Shown here one piece after another: positions 42,914 through 51,374 of a DNA stretch of 64,000 nt. This stretch comes from Deltaproteobacteria bacterium (GTDB lineage Bacteria > Myxococcota_A > Polyangia > Polyangiales > JADJMO01), in NCBI GenBank assembly GCA_016182965.1, contig JACPFM010000109.1:1-64000 (forward strand), written 5' to 3'. A program made the translations under genes and the position numbers. Position 1 is the first letter of the stretch. Every line of letters starts with the position of its first letter. Under the pieces are notes generated by a model, which was not told the origin of the DNA, ran no database searches, and was given only the letters and a program-made list of their open reading frames with translations.

Positions 42914-44112
42914 CACGACGCCCCCTCGGCGTACAGCGCGCAGAGCACGGCGCCGTAGTTGTGGAACCGCGTCGGCCCGCCCGCGCGCAGCGGGGCGATC
43001 TCGCCGTAGGTGCTGAAGCCCATGTACGGCACGTCGTGACCGAAGATGGCGCGCACCGGCTCGATCGCGGCCTCGTTCGTGCGCCCGCCGAAGAGCAGGC
43101 GCGCGCGACAGCAGCAGTCGAAGTGCAGGAGGAGCTCGGGCCGGAGGCCTGGGCGGCGCGCGACGATCGAGCGCGCCGACTCGAGGAGCTTCTCGACGGT
43201 GCGAGCCTCGCTGCGCAACGCCAGGCGGACCTTGGTGCCAGTCCGGATGTTGCCGGGGAAGAACATCGCGCCGGTGGCCCGATCGAGCTGCAGGGGACAG
43301 CGCACGATGTACTCGCCGTACGTCGGATCGGGCTCGGGCAGCCGCTCGGCGATGCACAGGTAGCAGAACTCCCGCATGGAGACGGCGATGGTGTCCTCGA
43401 CCTCCAGGTACTGCTCGTAGACCGACCACGCCGAACGGCCGTCGATCTCGAAGACCCACCCGTCCTCGGCGCGCGTGACGGTCTGCTCCAGCCCGATCGG
43501 CTCGCAGCCCTGGCTCACCGCGACCTCGGAGGTGAACGCGCCCCCGAGCAGCGCGGCGGACACCGCGTCCGTCGTCGCGACGTCGTCGTGGTACTGCCAC
43601 GTACGACCGAGCTTCAGGAGCTCCCCCGAGGAGCCTCCGGCGACGGTCAGCGGCCTTCGGAGGCCCGACTCGACGCCCGACAGCAGGTCGGTGATGTTGC
43701 CGGTCAGCCCGTCTGGGAACAGCAGCAGCAGTCGACCGCGGCCGGCGTCGTGCTCGCCGACCTGTCCGGCGAGCTCCCTCCCGCGGCCCCGCGGGTCGCG
43801 GGAGAGCCCCTCGACCAGGAAGCCCTCGAAGGTCAGCGGCGCGCCGACGGTCATCACCGCGACCGCGTGGGTGCTCTCGTCGGATCCCTGCGCGGTGAGG
43901 ATCCCCGACGTCGAGCAGCCGGAGAGCGGCGCGTCCCCGGTGATCTCGCGTATGCCACGCAGGAGCTGCCGCTGATCGTGCGCGGCCGTGGCGAAGGTCA
44001 CGACGCCACGCACGCGCTCGCCGTCCATCGCGCCGACCGCCTCGCGCGCGGCTTCACGTCCGGCGTCGAGCGCGCGGCGGTTGCCGCTCCGTCCGACTGC
44101 GATCGCGGCCAT
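42913..44112 (-). CDS. FIST N/C domain protein
   Basis: A 399-residue protein from ATG 44112 (GGGGGGA upstream); a GTG six codons earlier is the alternative. Residues 25-215 form FIST N (VVTFATAAHDQRQLLRGIRE, PLSGCSTSGILTAQG, LLLLFPDGLTGN) and residues 240-390 form FIST C (YGEYIVRCPLQLDRATGAMF, HDVPYMGFSTYGEIAPL, AVLCALYA). FIST domains are thought to bind small ligands, such as amino acids, and couple to signalling proteins; here that would be the histidine kinase, whose start is shared with this stop (TGATG). The CCC cluster near residue 345 is unusual. Ligand unknown. Confidence 0.85.
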   Translation of the reverse strand: MAAIAVGRSGNRRALDAGREAAREAVGAMDGERVRGVVTFATAAHDQRQLLRGIREITGDAPLSGCSTSGILTAQGSDESTHAVAVMTVGAPLTFEGFLVEGLSRDPRGRGRELAGQVGEHDAGRGRLLLLFPDGLTGNITDLLSGVESGLRRPLTVAGGSSGELLKLGRTWQYHDDVATTDAVSAALLGGAFTSEVAVSQGCEPIGLEQTVTRAEDGWVFEIDGRSAWSVYEQYLEVEDTIAVSMREFCYLCIAERLPEPDPTYGEYIVRCPLQLDRATGAMFFPGNIRTGTKVRLALRSEARTVEKLLESARSIVARRPGLRPELLLHFDCCCRARLLFGGRTNEAAIEPVRAIFGHDVPYMGFSTYGEIAPLRAGGPTRFHNYGAVLCALYAEGAS

Positions 44113-44187
44113 CGGCGAAAATCCCCCCACTGGGAGCGAGCACCGGGCGTGCCAAGCGGTTCTGCGTCGGCGGCGGCCGTCGGCCGA

Positions 44188-44586
44188 TCACATGCGCTGT
44201 TTGATGCGCTCGACGACCGAGACGTCGGCGGGCGGGAACTGCAGGCGTTCGAGATCGTCACGGCTCGCCCAGATCACATCCGCCACGTCGATGATGGTGG
44301 GCTCGGGCGAGCCGGGCTTGCGCGTAACCTCGAAGAACAACAGCAGCACGCGCTTCTCGGGGTAGCGCCACGAGGTGATCTCGACCGGCGCCCCGACGTC
44401 GACCTCGACGCCGATCTCCTCGCGCAGCTCGCGCGCGAGCGCGTCGCGCGGATCCTCGTCGGGATCGATCTTCCCTCCGGGGAGCTCCCACAGGCCCTCG
44501 AGGTGCGCGCCCTTCTTCCGCTGCGTGAGCAGGACGCGCCCCCCCTCCAACAAAACCCCGGCCACCACGATCACCGCAGAGCTCAT
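44188..44586 (-). CDS. Nudix hydrolase (MutT-like)
   Basis: A 132-residue protein from ATG 44586. The Nudix box is complete: G-K-I-D-P-D-E, seven residues, then RELREEIGVEV (GX5EX7REUXEEXGU). The surrounding sequence (AGVLLEGGRVLLTQRKKGAH, LWELPGGKI) is close to the 8-oxo-dGTP pyrophosphatase group, so a nucleotide-pool cleaning role is likely, though other nucleoside diphosphate derivatives cannot be excluded. It is divergent from the TetR gene with 50 bases between, and the palindrome at 44640-44657 may influence both. Confidence 0.88.
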   Translation of the reverse strand: MSSAVIVVAGVLLEGGRVLLTQRKKGAHLEGLWELPGGKIDPDEDPRDALARELREEIGVEVDVGAPVEITSWRYPEKRVLLLFFEVTRKPGSPEPTIIDVADVIWASRDDLERLQFPPADVSVVERIKQRM

Positions 44587-44636
44587 CGACCGGGCATCAT
44601 CGACATAATCGGGCGGCTCTGCTAGGCCCTCGTTCC

Positions 44637-45314
44637 GTGACTGAATCACGATTCAGTACGACCCGTGAGCCCGGCAAGCCGCGGACGAGCCGCGCGACCC
44701 GCGGGGGGCGCGCGTCCCGCGCGCGCGAGGGCGACAAGCGCGAGCGCATCCTGCGCGCCGCGACCCGCGTGTTCGCGCGCAAGGGCTTCTATGCGACCAA
44801 GGTCAGCGAGGTGGCCAAGGCGGCCGGCGTCGCCGACGGCACCATCTACCTGTACTTCAAGAACAAGGACGATCTCCTCGTCTCGCTCTTCGAGGATCGC
44901 ATCATGCTCCTGCTCGCCGCGCTCGAGCGCGCGCTCGCGGAGCGTCCCACGCCGGAGGAGCGGCTGCGCTGCGTGATCGAGATGCAGCTCGGTCTCCTCG
45001 AGGGCGAGCGCGATCTGGCCGAGGTGATCACGGTCAACCTGCGGCAGTCCACGCGGCTCATGAAGCAGTACGCCGCGCCGAAGTTCATGCTCTACCTCGA
45101 CGCCATCGCGCGCGTCGTCGCCGAGGGGCAGAAGGCCGGCGCGTTCCGCACCGACGTGTCGCCGCACCTGATGGCGCGCACCATCTTCGGCGCGCTCGAC
45201 GGCATCATCATGACGTGGGCGCTCGGCAAGGCCGAACCGGGTGGCCTGTCGCGCGCGTCGACGCAGGTCGCCGACGTCCTCCTGGCCGGGCTGCTCGCCA
45301 AGAAGGAGCGGTGA
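44637..45314 (+). CDS. TetR/AcrR-family transcriptional regulator (FadR-like)
   Basis: A 225-residue protein from GTG 44637. The first 30 residues are basic and Ser/Thr-rich, then the TetR helix-turn-helix (RILRAATRVFARKGFYATKV, DGTIYLYFKNKDDLLVSLFE). The wording DGTIYLYFKNKDDLL closely recalls Bacillus FadR, the acyl-CoA-responsive repressor. The ligand-binding half (residues 80-215) is helical. It heads a four-gene operon (regulator, membrane protein, ThiE, anchored protein). No fatty-acid degradation genes lie in the window, so its targets are elsewhere or different. Confidence 0.88.
   Translation: MTESRFSTTREPGKPRTSRATRGGRASRAREGDKRERILRAATRVFARKGFYATKVSEVAKAAGVADGTIYLYFKNKDDLLVSLFEDRIMLLLAALERALAERPTPEERLRCVIEMQLGLLEGERDLAEVITVNLRQSTRLMKQYAAPKFMLYLDAIARVVAEGQKAGAFRTDVSPHLMARTIFGALDGIIMTWALGKAEPGGLSRASTQVADVLLAGLLAKKER
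44640..44657. promoter_or_regulatory. 18-bp palindrome over the TetR start (putative operator)
   Basis: ACTGAATCACGATTCAGT is a palindrome except at its two central bases. It begins directly after the GTG start of the TetR gene and lies inside its first seven codons, 54 bases from the divergent Nudix start. The half-site TGAAT resembles the half-site of Bacillus FadR operators (TGAATGA...TCATTCA), and the encoded regulator resembles that subfamily. Autorepression by blocking initiation is the simple reading. Confidence 0.55.
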
Positions 45315-46321
45315 GGCGCGCGCTCCGCGGCGCGCTCGCGCCGGATCCGGCGCGCTTCCTCGCGGCGGCGATCGTCGCGAGCGCGGTGGTCGCGTTCGTC
45401 GCCGCGGCGGCGGGCCTCGCGCGCGTGCTGCCGATCCTGCTCGATCCGGAGGTGCCGCGCCGCGCCGCGCGCCCCTTCCTCGTCGGGCTCCTCGCGCTCT
45501 CGGTCGAGATCGGCGCGCTCGTCGGCTGGCCGCTCGGGTTCGTCGAGGCGGCGATCCGCTCGGTCGAGCGCGGCGAGGCGCGCGCGCGCATGGCGCTCGG
45601 CGAGGGCCCGGGGCGTCGCGTCGCGCGGCTGTGGCCAGCGCTGATCGCGCTGTCGGTCGCGATGGCCGTCGGCTCGCTCGCCTGGGGGCGCGACGCGCGC
45701 GCGCCGGGACGCGTCGCGCGCGCGCTGGTCGAGGAGGCGCGCGTCGCGTGCGAGGCCGAAGGCCAGCCGCGGGTCGTCGACGTCCCGCTGGTGCGCGCGT
45801 CGTGGCTCTGTCGCCCGGGCCGGCCACCGCTGCTGCTCGGGGAGGGCACCGGCGGCTCGCTCGACTTCCTCGCAGGCTCGTTCCACGTCGCCGACGACCT
45901 GTCGGCGGTCACGTTGAAGGACGCGCAGGTGCTCCTCGCCACCGAGACGCCGACGCGCCTGCGGCTCGGCGAGGCGCGCGTGATCCACCTCGTGCCGTTC
46001 AGCGCGCCGTCGTCGGTCCCCCCGGTCTCGCGGGCGTCGGCGATGGTCGTCGCCGCGCTCGTCTCCGCGGTGCTCGCGGTCATCTCGGCGCTGCGCTCGG
46101 AGAGCCCCCACCGCGCGATCGCGTGGGCGGTTTCGATCGCCGGCCCGGCCGCGACGCTCGCGACGCTGCGCGCGTGCGAGCGCGCCGAGATCTCCGACGC
46201 GCGGCTCGTTTCGGTCCCGCTCGCCGCCGTCGCGGCGACGCTGCTCGCCCGCGCGGCCGTGCTCGTCGCGCGTCGCGCCGTCGCGCGCCGTCGCGCGCGC
46301 TATGCTCCGTCGCCATCGTGA
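45311..46321 (+). CDS. Multi-pass membrane protein, possibly LptF/LptG-like
   Basis: I chose GTG 45311, which overlaps the TetR stop as GTGA and has AAGGAG just upstream (336 residues). There are about six hydrophobic segments: two near residues 15-70, one near 105-125, and three near 230-320. Between them lies a 100-residue soluble part rich in beta-strands (VVDVPLVRASWLCRP, LAGSFHVADDL). The arrangement of N-terminal helices, a periplasmic beta-rich region and C-terminal helices is reminiscent of LptF/LptG lipopolysaccharide-export permeases, but the sequence match is weak, so I leave the function open. Its end overlaps thiE (GTGA). Confidence 0.65.
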   Translation: MRRALRGALAPDPARFLAAAIVASAVVAFVAAAAGLARVLPILLDPEVPRRAARPFLVGLLALSVEIGALVGWPLGFVEAAIRSVERGEARARMALGEGPGRRVARLWPALIALSVAMAVGSLAWGRDARAPGRVARALVEEARVACEAEGQPRVVDVPLVRASWLCRPGRPPLLLGEGTGGSLDFLAGSFHVADDLSAVTLKDAQVLLATETPTRLRLGEARVIHLVPFSAPSSVPPVSRASAMVVAALVSAVLAVISALRSESPHRAIAWAVSIAGPAATLATLRACERAEISDARLVSVPLAAVAATLLARAAVLVARRAVARRRARYAPSPS

Positions 46322-46986
46322 CCTTCCGAGCCCGGGGCCTCTACGCCATCGTCGATCTCGACGCCTTCCGCGCGCGGGGCGTCGACCCGGCGCGCCCGGG
46401 GGGCGTCGAGTCGATCTGCGAGGCGCTGATCTCGGGCGGCGCGGCGGTCCTGCAGCTGCGGGCCAAGCACGAGGGCGGGCGCGACACGCTCTCGCTGCTG
46501 CGCCGGATGGCCCCGGTCGCGCGCGCGGGCGGCGTCCCGCTGTTCGCCAACGATCGCGCCGATCTCGCGGTGCTCGCCGGCGTCGAGGGCGTGCACGTCG
46601 GCCAGGACGACCTCGCGATCGACGACGTCCGCCGCGTGTCGCGCGCGCTGCTCGTCGGCGTCTCCACGCACGATCCAAAGCAGCTCGCCGCGGCGATCGC
46701 CGCCGCGCCCGACTACCTCGCGTACGGTCCGGTGTTCGGCACCACGAGCAAGGAGCGGCCGGACGCGACGGTGGGCGTCGCGGGGCTCTCGCGCGCGGTC
46801 TCGCTCGCGGCCGGGCGCCCGCTGGTCGGCATCGGCGGCATCGGGCGCGCCAACGTCGCCGCGGTGCGCGCCGCCGGCGCCTCGCTCGTCGCGGTGATCT
46901 CCGATCTCTGCGCCGTCTCCGGCGACGCGCCCGATCTGCCGGAGATCGAGCGCCGCGCGGGGCAGCTGGTCGAGGCGCTCGCGTGA
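46318..46986 (+). CDS. thiE: Thiamine-phosphate synthase
   Basis: A 222-residue TIM-barrel from GTG 46318. Family motifs are present: LQLRAKHEGG near residue 50 (pyrophosphate-binding Q-L-R-x-K), FANDRADLA, GVHVGQDDL, VGVSTHD, YLAYGPVFGTTSKE, and the phosphate loop LVGIGGIGRANV followed by SLVAVISDL. ThiE joins hydroxymethylpyrimidine pyrophosphate to thiazole phosphate to make thiamine phosphate. The length is usual. It lies in an operon with a TetR regulator rather than with other thi genes, which is unusual. It overlaps genes on both sides as GTGA, so all four are translationally coupled. Confidence 0.93.
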   Translation: MTFRARGLYAIVDLDAFRARGVDPARPGGVESICEALISGGAAVLQLRAKHEGGRDTLSLLRRMAPVARAGGVPLFANDRADLAVLAGVEGVHVGQDDLAIDDVRRVSRALLVGVSTHDPKQLAAAIAAAPDYLAYGPVFGTTSKERPDATVGVAGLSRAVSLAAGRPLVGIGGIGRANVAAVRAAGASLVAVISDLCAVSGDAPDLPEIERRAGQLVEALA

Positions 46987-47588
46987 TCGTCCCGCTCACG
47001 ATCGCCGCGCTCGCCGCGGGCGTCGGATGGTTCGCCGCGCGTCGCCTCCGCGGCCGCCGCGCCCCGCCGCCGGTCGAGCCCGAGCCCGAGTCGGGGCCGG
47101 TGTCGCTCGGCGATGTGGTGGTGCTCGCCGGTGGCGGCGATCTCTGGCTCGCGCGGTCGATGTCCTTCTCCGAGGGCGGCGGGCCGGCGTTCCTCGTGCT
47201 GCTCGAGGCGCACGGCGCCTCGGAGGCCCGCGTGATCGCGTGCGAGCCGGGGCGGCCGAACGAGATCGCGCTGCTCCATCCGATCACCCCGGCGTGGGCC
47301 GCGACCTCGATGACCCGTCTGCCGCAGACCATCGAGGCCGAGGTGGAGGGCGCGGTCGAGCGCCTCGCGCTCGACGCGCGGCGCGTGGCCCGCGGGAGCC
47401 GCGGCGCCCTGCAAGTGGAGTCGGAGACCGGCAGCGCGCTGCCCGCCGAGGGCGAGGCGCAGGTCGGAACCTACCGCGGCGGCGCGCGGTGCTTCGCCGT
47501 GGCCGTCCGCGACGCGTCACGCGTGCACGCGTGGGCGGGGCGGCTCATTTCGGTCTCTTCGATCTCGATCCTCGAGGGTGGGCGCTGA
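46983..47588 (+). CDS. Membrane-anchored protein of unknown function
   Basis: A 201-residue protein from GTG 46983 (GTGA overlap with thiE). The first 20 residues form one transmembrane helix (VPLTIAALAAGVGWFAA) followed by RRLRGRR, which places the remainder in the cytoplasm. The soluble part is beta-rich (VSLGDVVVLAGGGDLWLARS, GPAFLVLLEAHGASEARVIA, AQVGTYRGGARCFAVAV). This pattern is seen in DUF4178-type proteins, but I am not certain. It ends base to base with the xseB stop on the other strand, so transcription converges here with no gap. Confidence 0.7.
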   Translation: MIVPLTIAALAAGVGWFAARRLRGRRAPPPVEPEPESGPVSLGDVVVLAGGGDLWLARSMSFSEGGGPAFLVLLEAHGASEARVIACEPGRPNEIALLHPITPAWAATSMTRLPQTIEAEVEGAVERLALDARRVARGSRGALQVESETGSALPAEGEAQVGTYRGGARCFAVAVRDASRVHAWAGRLISVSSISILEGGR

Positions 47589-47849
47589 TCAGCGCCGCCC
47601 GGGATCAGAGTCGCGCTCGGGCATCGGCTTGGTCGTGGCGCGGCCCTGCTCGTCGACCCCCAAGAGCTCGTCGACGCGCGCCTGGGCGGCGTCGAGCCTG
47701 CCCTGCGCGGCGCGCAACAGCGTCACGCCTTGCTCGAACGCGGTGAGCGACTGCTCGAGGGTGAGCTCGCCCTCCTCGAGTCGCCGCACGATCTCGCCGA
47801 GCTTCTTGATGGTCTCTTCGAAGCTCGCTTCGTCGGTGGGCGTGGTCAC
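47589..47849 (-). CDS. xseB: Exodeoxyribonuclease VII small subunit
   Basis: An 86-residue, mostly helical protein from GTG 47849. The family signature is complete: SFEETIKKLGEIVRRLEEGE, LTLEQSLTAFEQGVTLLRAA, then a helix with QARVDELLG. XseB assembles with XseA into ExoVII, which degrades single-stranded DNA from both ends and supports recombination and repair. The xseA gene is not in this window. Translation is coupled to the HEAT gene by a GTGA overlap, an odd partner. Confidence 0.92.
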   Translation of the reverse strand: MTTPTDEASFEETIKKLGEIVRRLEEGELTLEQSLTAFEQGVTLLRAAQGRLDAAQARVDELLGVDEQGRATTKPMPERDSDPGRR

Positions 47850-50101
47850 GGCTTGGAAGCCTTGGCGGGCCCCGTCGGTGAGGCAAGAGGAGCCGCGAGC
47901 GCCGGGAGCACATCGAGCCGCGCGCCGCCGGGCGCGACGCGGAAGGCGACGACGAAGCCGTCGGGCCCGACCCCGACGGGCAAGAGGAGACCGTCGGCCG
48001 CAGCGATCGTCGCGACCGCGGCGCTCGCGCCGGTGACCTTCGCCTGCGCGACCTCGTGCCCGAAGATCAACGGCGAGCCCCGGACGCCGGCCTTCGCGGC
48101 CGCGGCGAGCGCGCGCACCTCCGCGTCGGGATCGAGCCGCTTGGCGGCCAGGATCGCGCGGGTGCTCGCGCCGTCGCCGCGCGCGACGAGCGCGCGCATG
48201 GCCGCGCGGCGGAGCGTCGCGTTCGGCGCATCGCTCAGGCGTGCGCCGAGCTCGCCGGTCGCGCTCGGGTCGGGCGAGAGGCCCAGGCCGAGCAGCGCCG
48301 CGACGCGGACGTCGATCGACGACGCGCCGAGCGCGCGCGCGCCGTGCGCGCGCGCCGTGTCGCCGCCGCGCGCGGCGAGCAGGAACGCGGCGAGCGGCGC
48401 GGCCGGACCGTCCTCCGACAGCCAGGTGGCGAGCTGCGTCGTCGAGAGCGGGACATCGCGCGCGACGCTACCGTCGACCGCGCGCGCCGCGACGGCCGCG
48501 AGCGCCTGCACCACGTCGGGCGGCTCGATCGCCGCGTGCGCGTCGAGGTGATCGCGCGCGACCGCGGCGGCGTCGGTCACCGGGTGCGCGCCGAGCGCGG
48601 CCACGCCCGCGCGCCGGACGACCACGTCGTCGCTGGCGAGCGCGCGCCTGGCCCGCCCGAGATCGTCGACCGACAACAGCAGCGTGCCCGCCGCGCGGTC
48701 CTCGGGCGCCTTCGCGGAAGACAGCTCCTTGGCCGCCGAGATCAGCGCGCCCGGGACCGAGCCGATGCGCGCCGCGCGCACCGCGCCCGCATGGACCGCG
48801 CGGCGGCGACGCGCGGGCGAGGCGCCGTCGAGCATTCCGGCGAGCGCCTTGCCGGCACCGTCGAGCGGCGAGATGGCCAGCTGGTGGGCCGCGACGTCGG
48901 CGACGCCGGGCGGCAGCGCCTCGTCGCGCGCGAGCGCCTCGAGCTTCGGGGTGCCCGGCTCGCCGGCGCGACCGAGCGCGCCGATCGCCGGGAGATCGCC
49001 GGCGCGCGCGAATTCGTACAGCATGGGCACGAGGCCGGCCGTCGGGTGGCGCACCGCGAGGCGCGCGGCCTCGCCCTTGGTCGCCGGGGTCGCGAGCAGC
49101 GCGAGGATCGCCGTCTCGCCCGACGGCTCGCCGAGCTCGGCGAGGGCCTCGGCCGCCGCGATGCGCAGCTCGGCGCGCGACTCCTTGGTCACCGCGCGCG
49201 CGACGTTGACGACGCGACCGTCGCCGAGGCGCGACAGGCCCACGACGGCGATCGCCGCGTTCTGATCGTCGGTGCCCGCGCACACGCGCAGGAGCGGATC
49301 GGCCGCGCGCGGATCGCCGAGGCGCACGAGCAGCTCGACGGTGTCGCGCGCGAAGCCGGACTCGCCCTTCGGCAGGATGGGCCCGAGGGAGACCGGCGGG
49401 TACGCGGCGAGCGCGCCGAGCGCCGCGCGGGAGGATTCGACGTTGTCGCGCGAGCGCGCGCGAATGAGCAGCGTCTCGTGATCGCCGCGCGCGCCGAGGG
49501 CCATCGCCGCCGTCTCGCGCACGAACCGCACGAGCTCGGGGCTCGCCGGCTTGATGACCTTCGGCGGCGGCATCGGCGCGGGGCCCCAGGGTCCCGGACC
49601 GCCCCACGGACCGGGGCCGCCCCAGCCGCCGCCCCACGTCGGCGGCGGGGCGACGACCTTGCGGGGAGGCTCGGGCGAGGCGAGCAACGTCTCGAGCGCG
49701 GATCGCCCTTCGCGGCGCGGATCGGCCGCGAGCGCGCGCGCGGCGGCGAGGCGCACGCGCAGCGCGCCGTCGAGATCGTCGCCGCCGTCGAGCGCGGCCC
49801 CCTCGACCATGCGCCACGCCTCGTCGCGCGCGGGCGCCTCCTTCGCGGTGCTCGCGACCTCGGCGGCCCGCAGCACGGCCGCGGCGCGCACCTTCGGGTC
49901 GGGCGCGCGCAGTGCGAGCGAGAGCGACGGCAGCCCGAACATGCCGGCGAACGAGGTCGAGGCGACCGTCGCCGTCGCGGTGTGCGTCGGCATCGGCTCC
50001 TCGTCGTCTTCCCAGGGCTTGGCCTGCGCGACCGGCGAGAGCGCGACCGCGGTGCTCGCGACCAGTGTCGCGAGCGCGAAGGCGGTCCGCGCGTGGTTCA
50101 T
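47846..50101 (-). CDS. Secreted HEAT-repeat protein
   Basis: A 751-residue protein from ATG 50101. A signal peptide occupies residues 1-27 (ALATLVASTAVALSPVAQAK). A Gly/Pro/Trp-rich segment lies near residues 145-185 (WGGGWGGPGPWGGPGPWG). Most of the rest is HEAT/Armadillo-like repeats (ALRAPDPKVRAAAVLRAAEV, LLVRLGDPRAADPLLRVCAG, RIAAAEALAELGEPSG) spread over residues 60-700. With the signal peptide it is likely periplasmic, in contrast to the cytosolic HEAT protein at 13904. Function is unknown; a scaffold is plausible. Confidence 0.8.
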   Translation of the reverse strand: MNHARTAFALATLVASTAVALSPVAQAKPWEDDEEPMPTHTATATVASTSFAGMFGLPSLSLALRAPDPKVRAAAVLRAAEVASTAKEAPARDEAWRMVEGAALDGGDDLDGALRVRLAAARALAADPRREGRSALETLLASPEPPRKVVAPPPTWGGGWGGPGPWGGPGPWGPAPMPPPKVIKPASPELVRFVRETAAMALGARGDHETLLIRARSRDNVESSRAALGALAAYPPVSLGPILPKGESGFARDTVELLVRLGDPRAADPLLRVCAGTDDQNAAIAVVGLSRLGDGRVVNVARAVTKESRAELRIAAAEALAELGEPSGETAILALLATPATKGEAARLAVRHPTAGLVPMLYEFARAGDLPAIGALGRAGEPGTPKLEALARDEALPPGVADVAAHQLAISPLDGAGKALAGMLDGASPARRRRAVHAGAVRAARIGSVPGALISAAKELSSAKAPEDRAAGTLLLSVDDLGRARRALASDDVVVRRAGVAALGAHPVTDAAAVARDHLDAHAAIEPPDVVQALAAVAARAVDGSVARDVPLSTTQLATWLSEDGPAAPLAAFLLAARGGDTARAHGARALGASSIDVRVAALLGLGLSPDPSATGELGARLSDAPNATLRRAAMRALVARGDGASTRAILAAKRLDPDAEVRALAAAAKAGVRGSPLIFGHEVAQAKVTGASAAVATIAAADGLLLPVGVGPDGFVVAFRVAPGGARLDVLPALAAPLASPTGPAKASKP

Positions 50102-50150
50102 GTCGAGGATGCTTGCGGAACGTGGCGCCCGAGGCAAGGCTGACGCGCAG

Positions 50151-51314
50151 ATGGCCCGCGCGACCCCGACACTCGTGACGAGGTTGGTGACGGTCGTCCT
50201 GGCCTCGGCAGCCGTCGTGGGCGCCTGCGCGGGCGGGGCGGCGAGCGCGCCTGCGGCCGCGCCCAAGCCGAGCGCGTCTGGGACGTCCAAGTCCACGGCG
50301 GCGGCGCCCGCTCCGCCGTCCTCAGTCGCGTCGACCGCGTCGACCGCCTCGAGCGCGCCGCCGCTCTCTTCCGCCGCGCAGGCCGCGCTTTCGACCGCCG
50401 ACGGGGCCTTCGCCGCCGAGGAGTGGTCGAAGGCGGAGGCGGCCTACCAGAAGGCCGAGGGCCTCGCGCCCAAGCACCCGGCGCCGTACGTCGGCCGCGC
50501 GCGGGCCATCCTCTCGGGCCTCGGCGTGCCCTTCGATCTCGGCTCCGCGTCCTCGGTGCCGGCGAAGCAGAAGCGGGTGAAGGAGGCGCGCGCGCTGCTC
50601 GCCACCGCCCAGAAGCTCGACCCCAAGCACGCGCCGGCGTGGATCGAGTCGGGCCGCGCCGCGTTGATGCTCGGCGACGGCGCCGCGGCGCTCGCCGACC
50701 TCGATCGCGGCGTCGCCCTCGCCCCGGCCGACGCCGAGGCGGTCAGCGCGCGCGGCATCGCCAAGCTCGCCCTCGGCAAGGGCGACGAGGCGATCGTCGA
50801 CCTGAAGCGCGCGATCGACCTCGATCCGACGACGGCCGCGCGCCGACGCAACTACGCGACCGCGCTGCTGCTGCAAGGGCGCACCGCCGAGGCGGTGAAG
50901 GCCTACGAGAGGGCCATCGATCTCGATCCGACCTCGGCCGGCGCGCGCAACGATCTGGGCGCCGCGCTCCTGCAGCTCGGCGACGTGCCGCGCGCGATCA
51001 AGGAGCTCGAGGCCGCGGTGAAGCTCGCCCCCGACGAGCCGGTCTACCGCGTGGTGCTCGGCTTCGCCTACCAGAGCGCAAAGCGCTGGGCCGACGCCGA
51101 GGCGGCCTACAAGAAGGCGCTCGCCCTCGACGACAAGCGCACCGCTGCGTGGGTGAACCTCGGCTCGCTGTACCTGCAGATGGGCAAGAAGGACGACGCG
51201 CGCGCCGCCCTCAAGAAGGCCCTCACGCTCGATCCGGGCGAGCCCCGGGCCAAGGCGATGCTCGAAGATCTCGACGCGCCGCCGCCGAAGCCCGCGCCGG
51301 CGCCGAAGAAGTAA
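50151..51314 (+). CDS. TPR-repeat lipoprotein
   Basis: A 387-residue protein from ATG 50151. Lipobox AVVGAC is at about residue 26. A Ser/Ala/Pro/Thr linker runs to about residue 75. The rest comprises about seven TPR units with the regular W/G/Y/A pattern (AYVGRARAI-like openings; AVKAYERAIDLDPTSAGARN, AEAAYKKALALDDKRTAAWV). The end is Pro/Ala-rich. It is divergent from the HEAT gene with 49 bases between them, so promoters overlap. A periplasmic assembly or scaffold role is likely. Confidence 0.83.
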   Translation: MARATPTLVTRLVTVVLASAAVVGACAGGAASAPAAAPKPSASGTSKSTAAAPAPPSSVASTASTASSAPPLSSAAQAALSTADGAFAAEEWSKAEAAYQKAEGLAPKHPAPYVGRARAILSGLGVPFDLGSASSVPAKQKRVKEARALLATAQKLDPKHAPAWIESGRAALMLGDGAAALADLDRGVALAPADAEAVSARGIAKLALGKGDEAIVDLKRAIDLDPTTAARRRNYATALLLQGRTAEAVKAYERAIDLDPTSAGARNDLGAALLQLGDVPRAIKELEAAVKLAPDEPVYRVVLGFAYQSAKRWADAEAAYKKALALDDKRTAAWVNLGSLYLQMGKKDDARAALKKALTLDPGEPRAKAMLEDLDAPPPKPAPAPKK

Positions 51315-51374
51315 CCACCCGTCCTCATCTTTCGACTTCCGACGGCGGATGCGCCGGAATACAGTGCTCGGACG

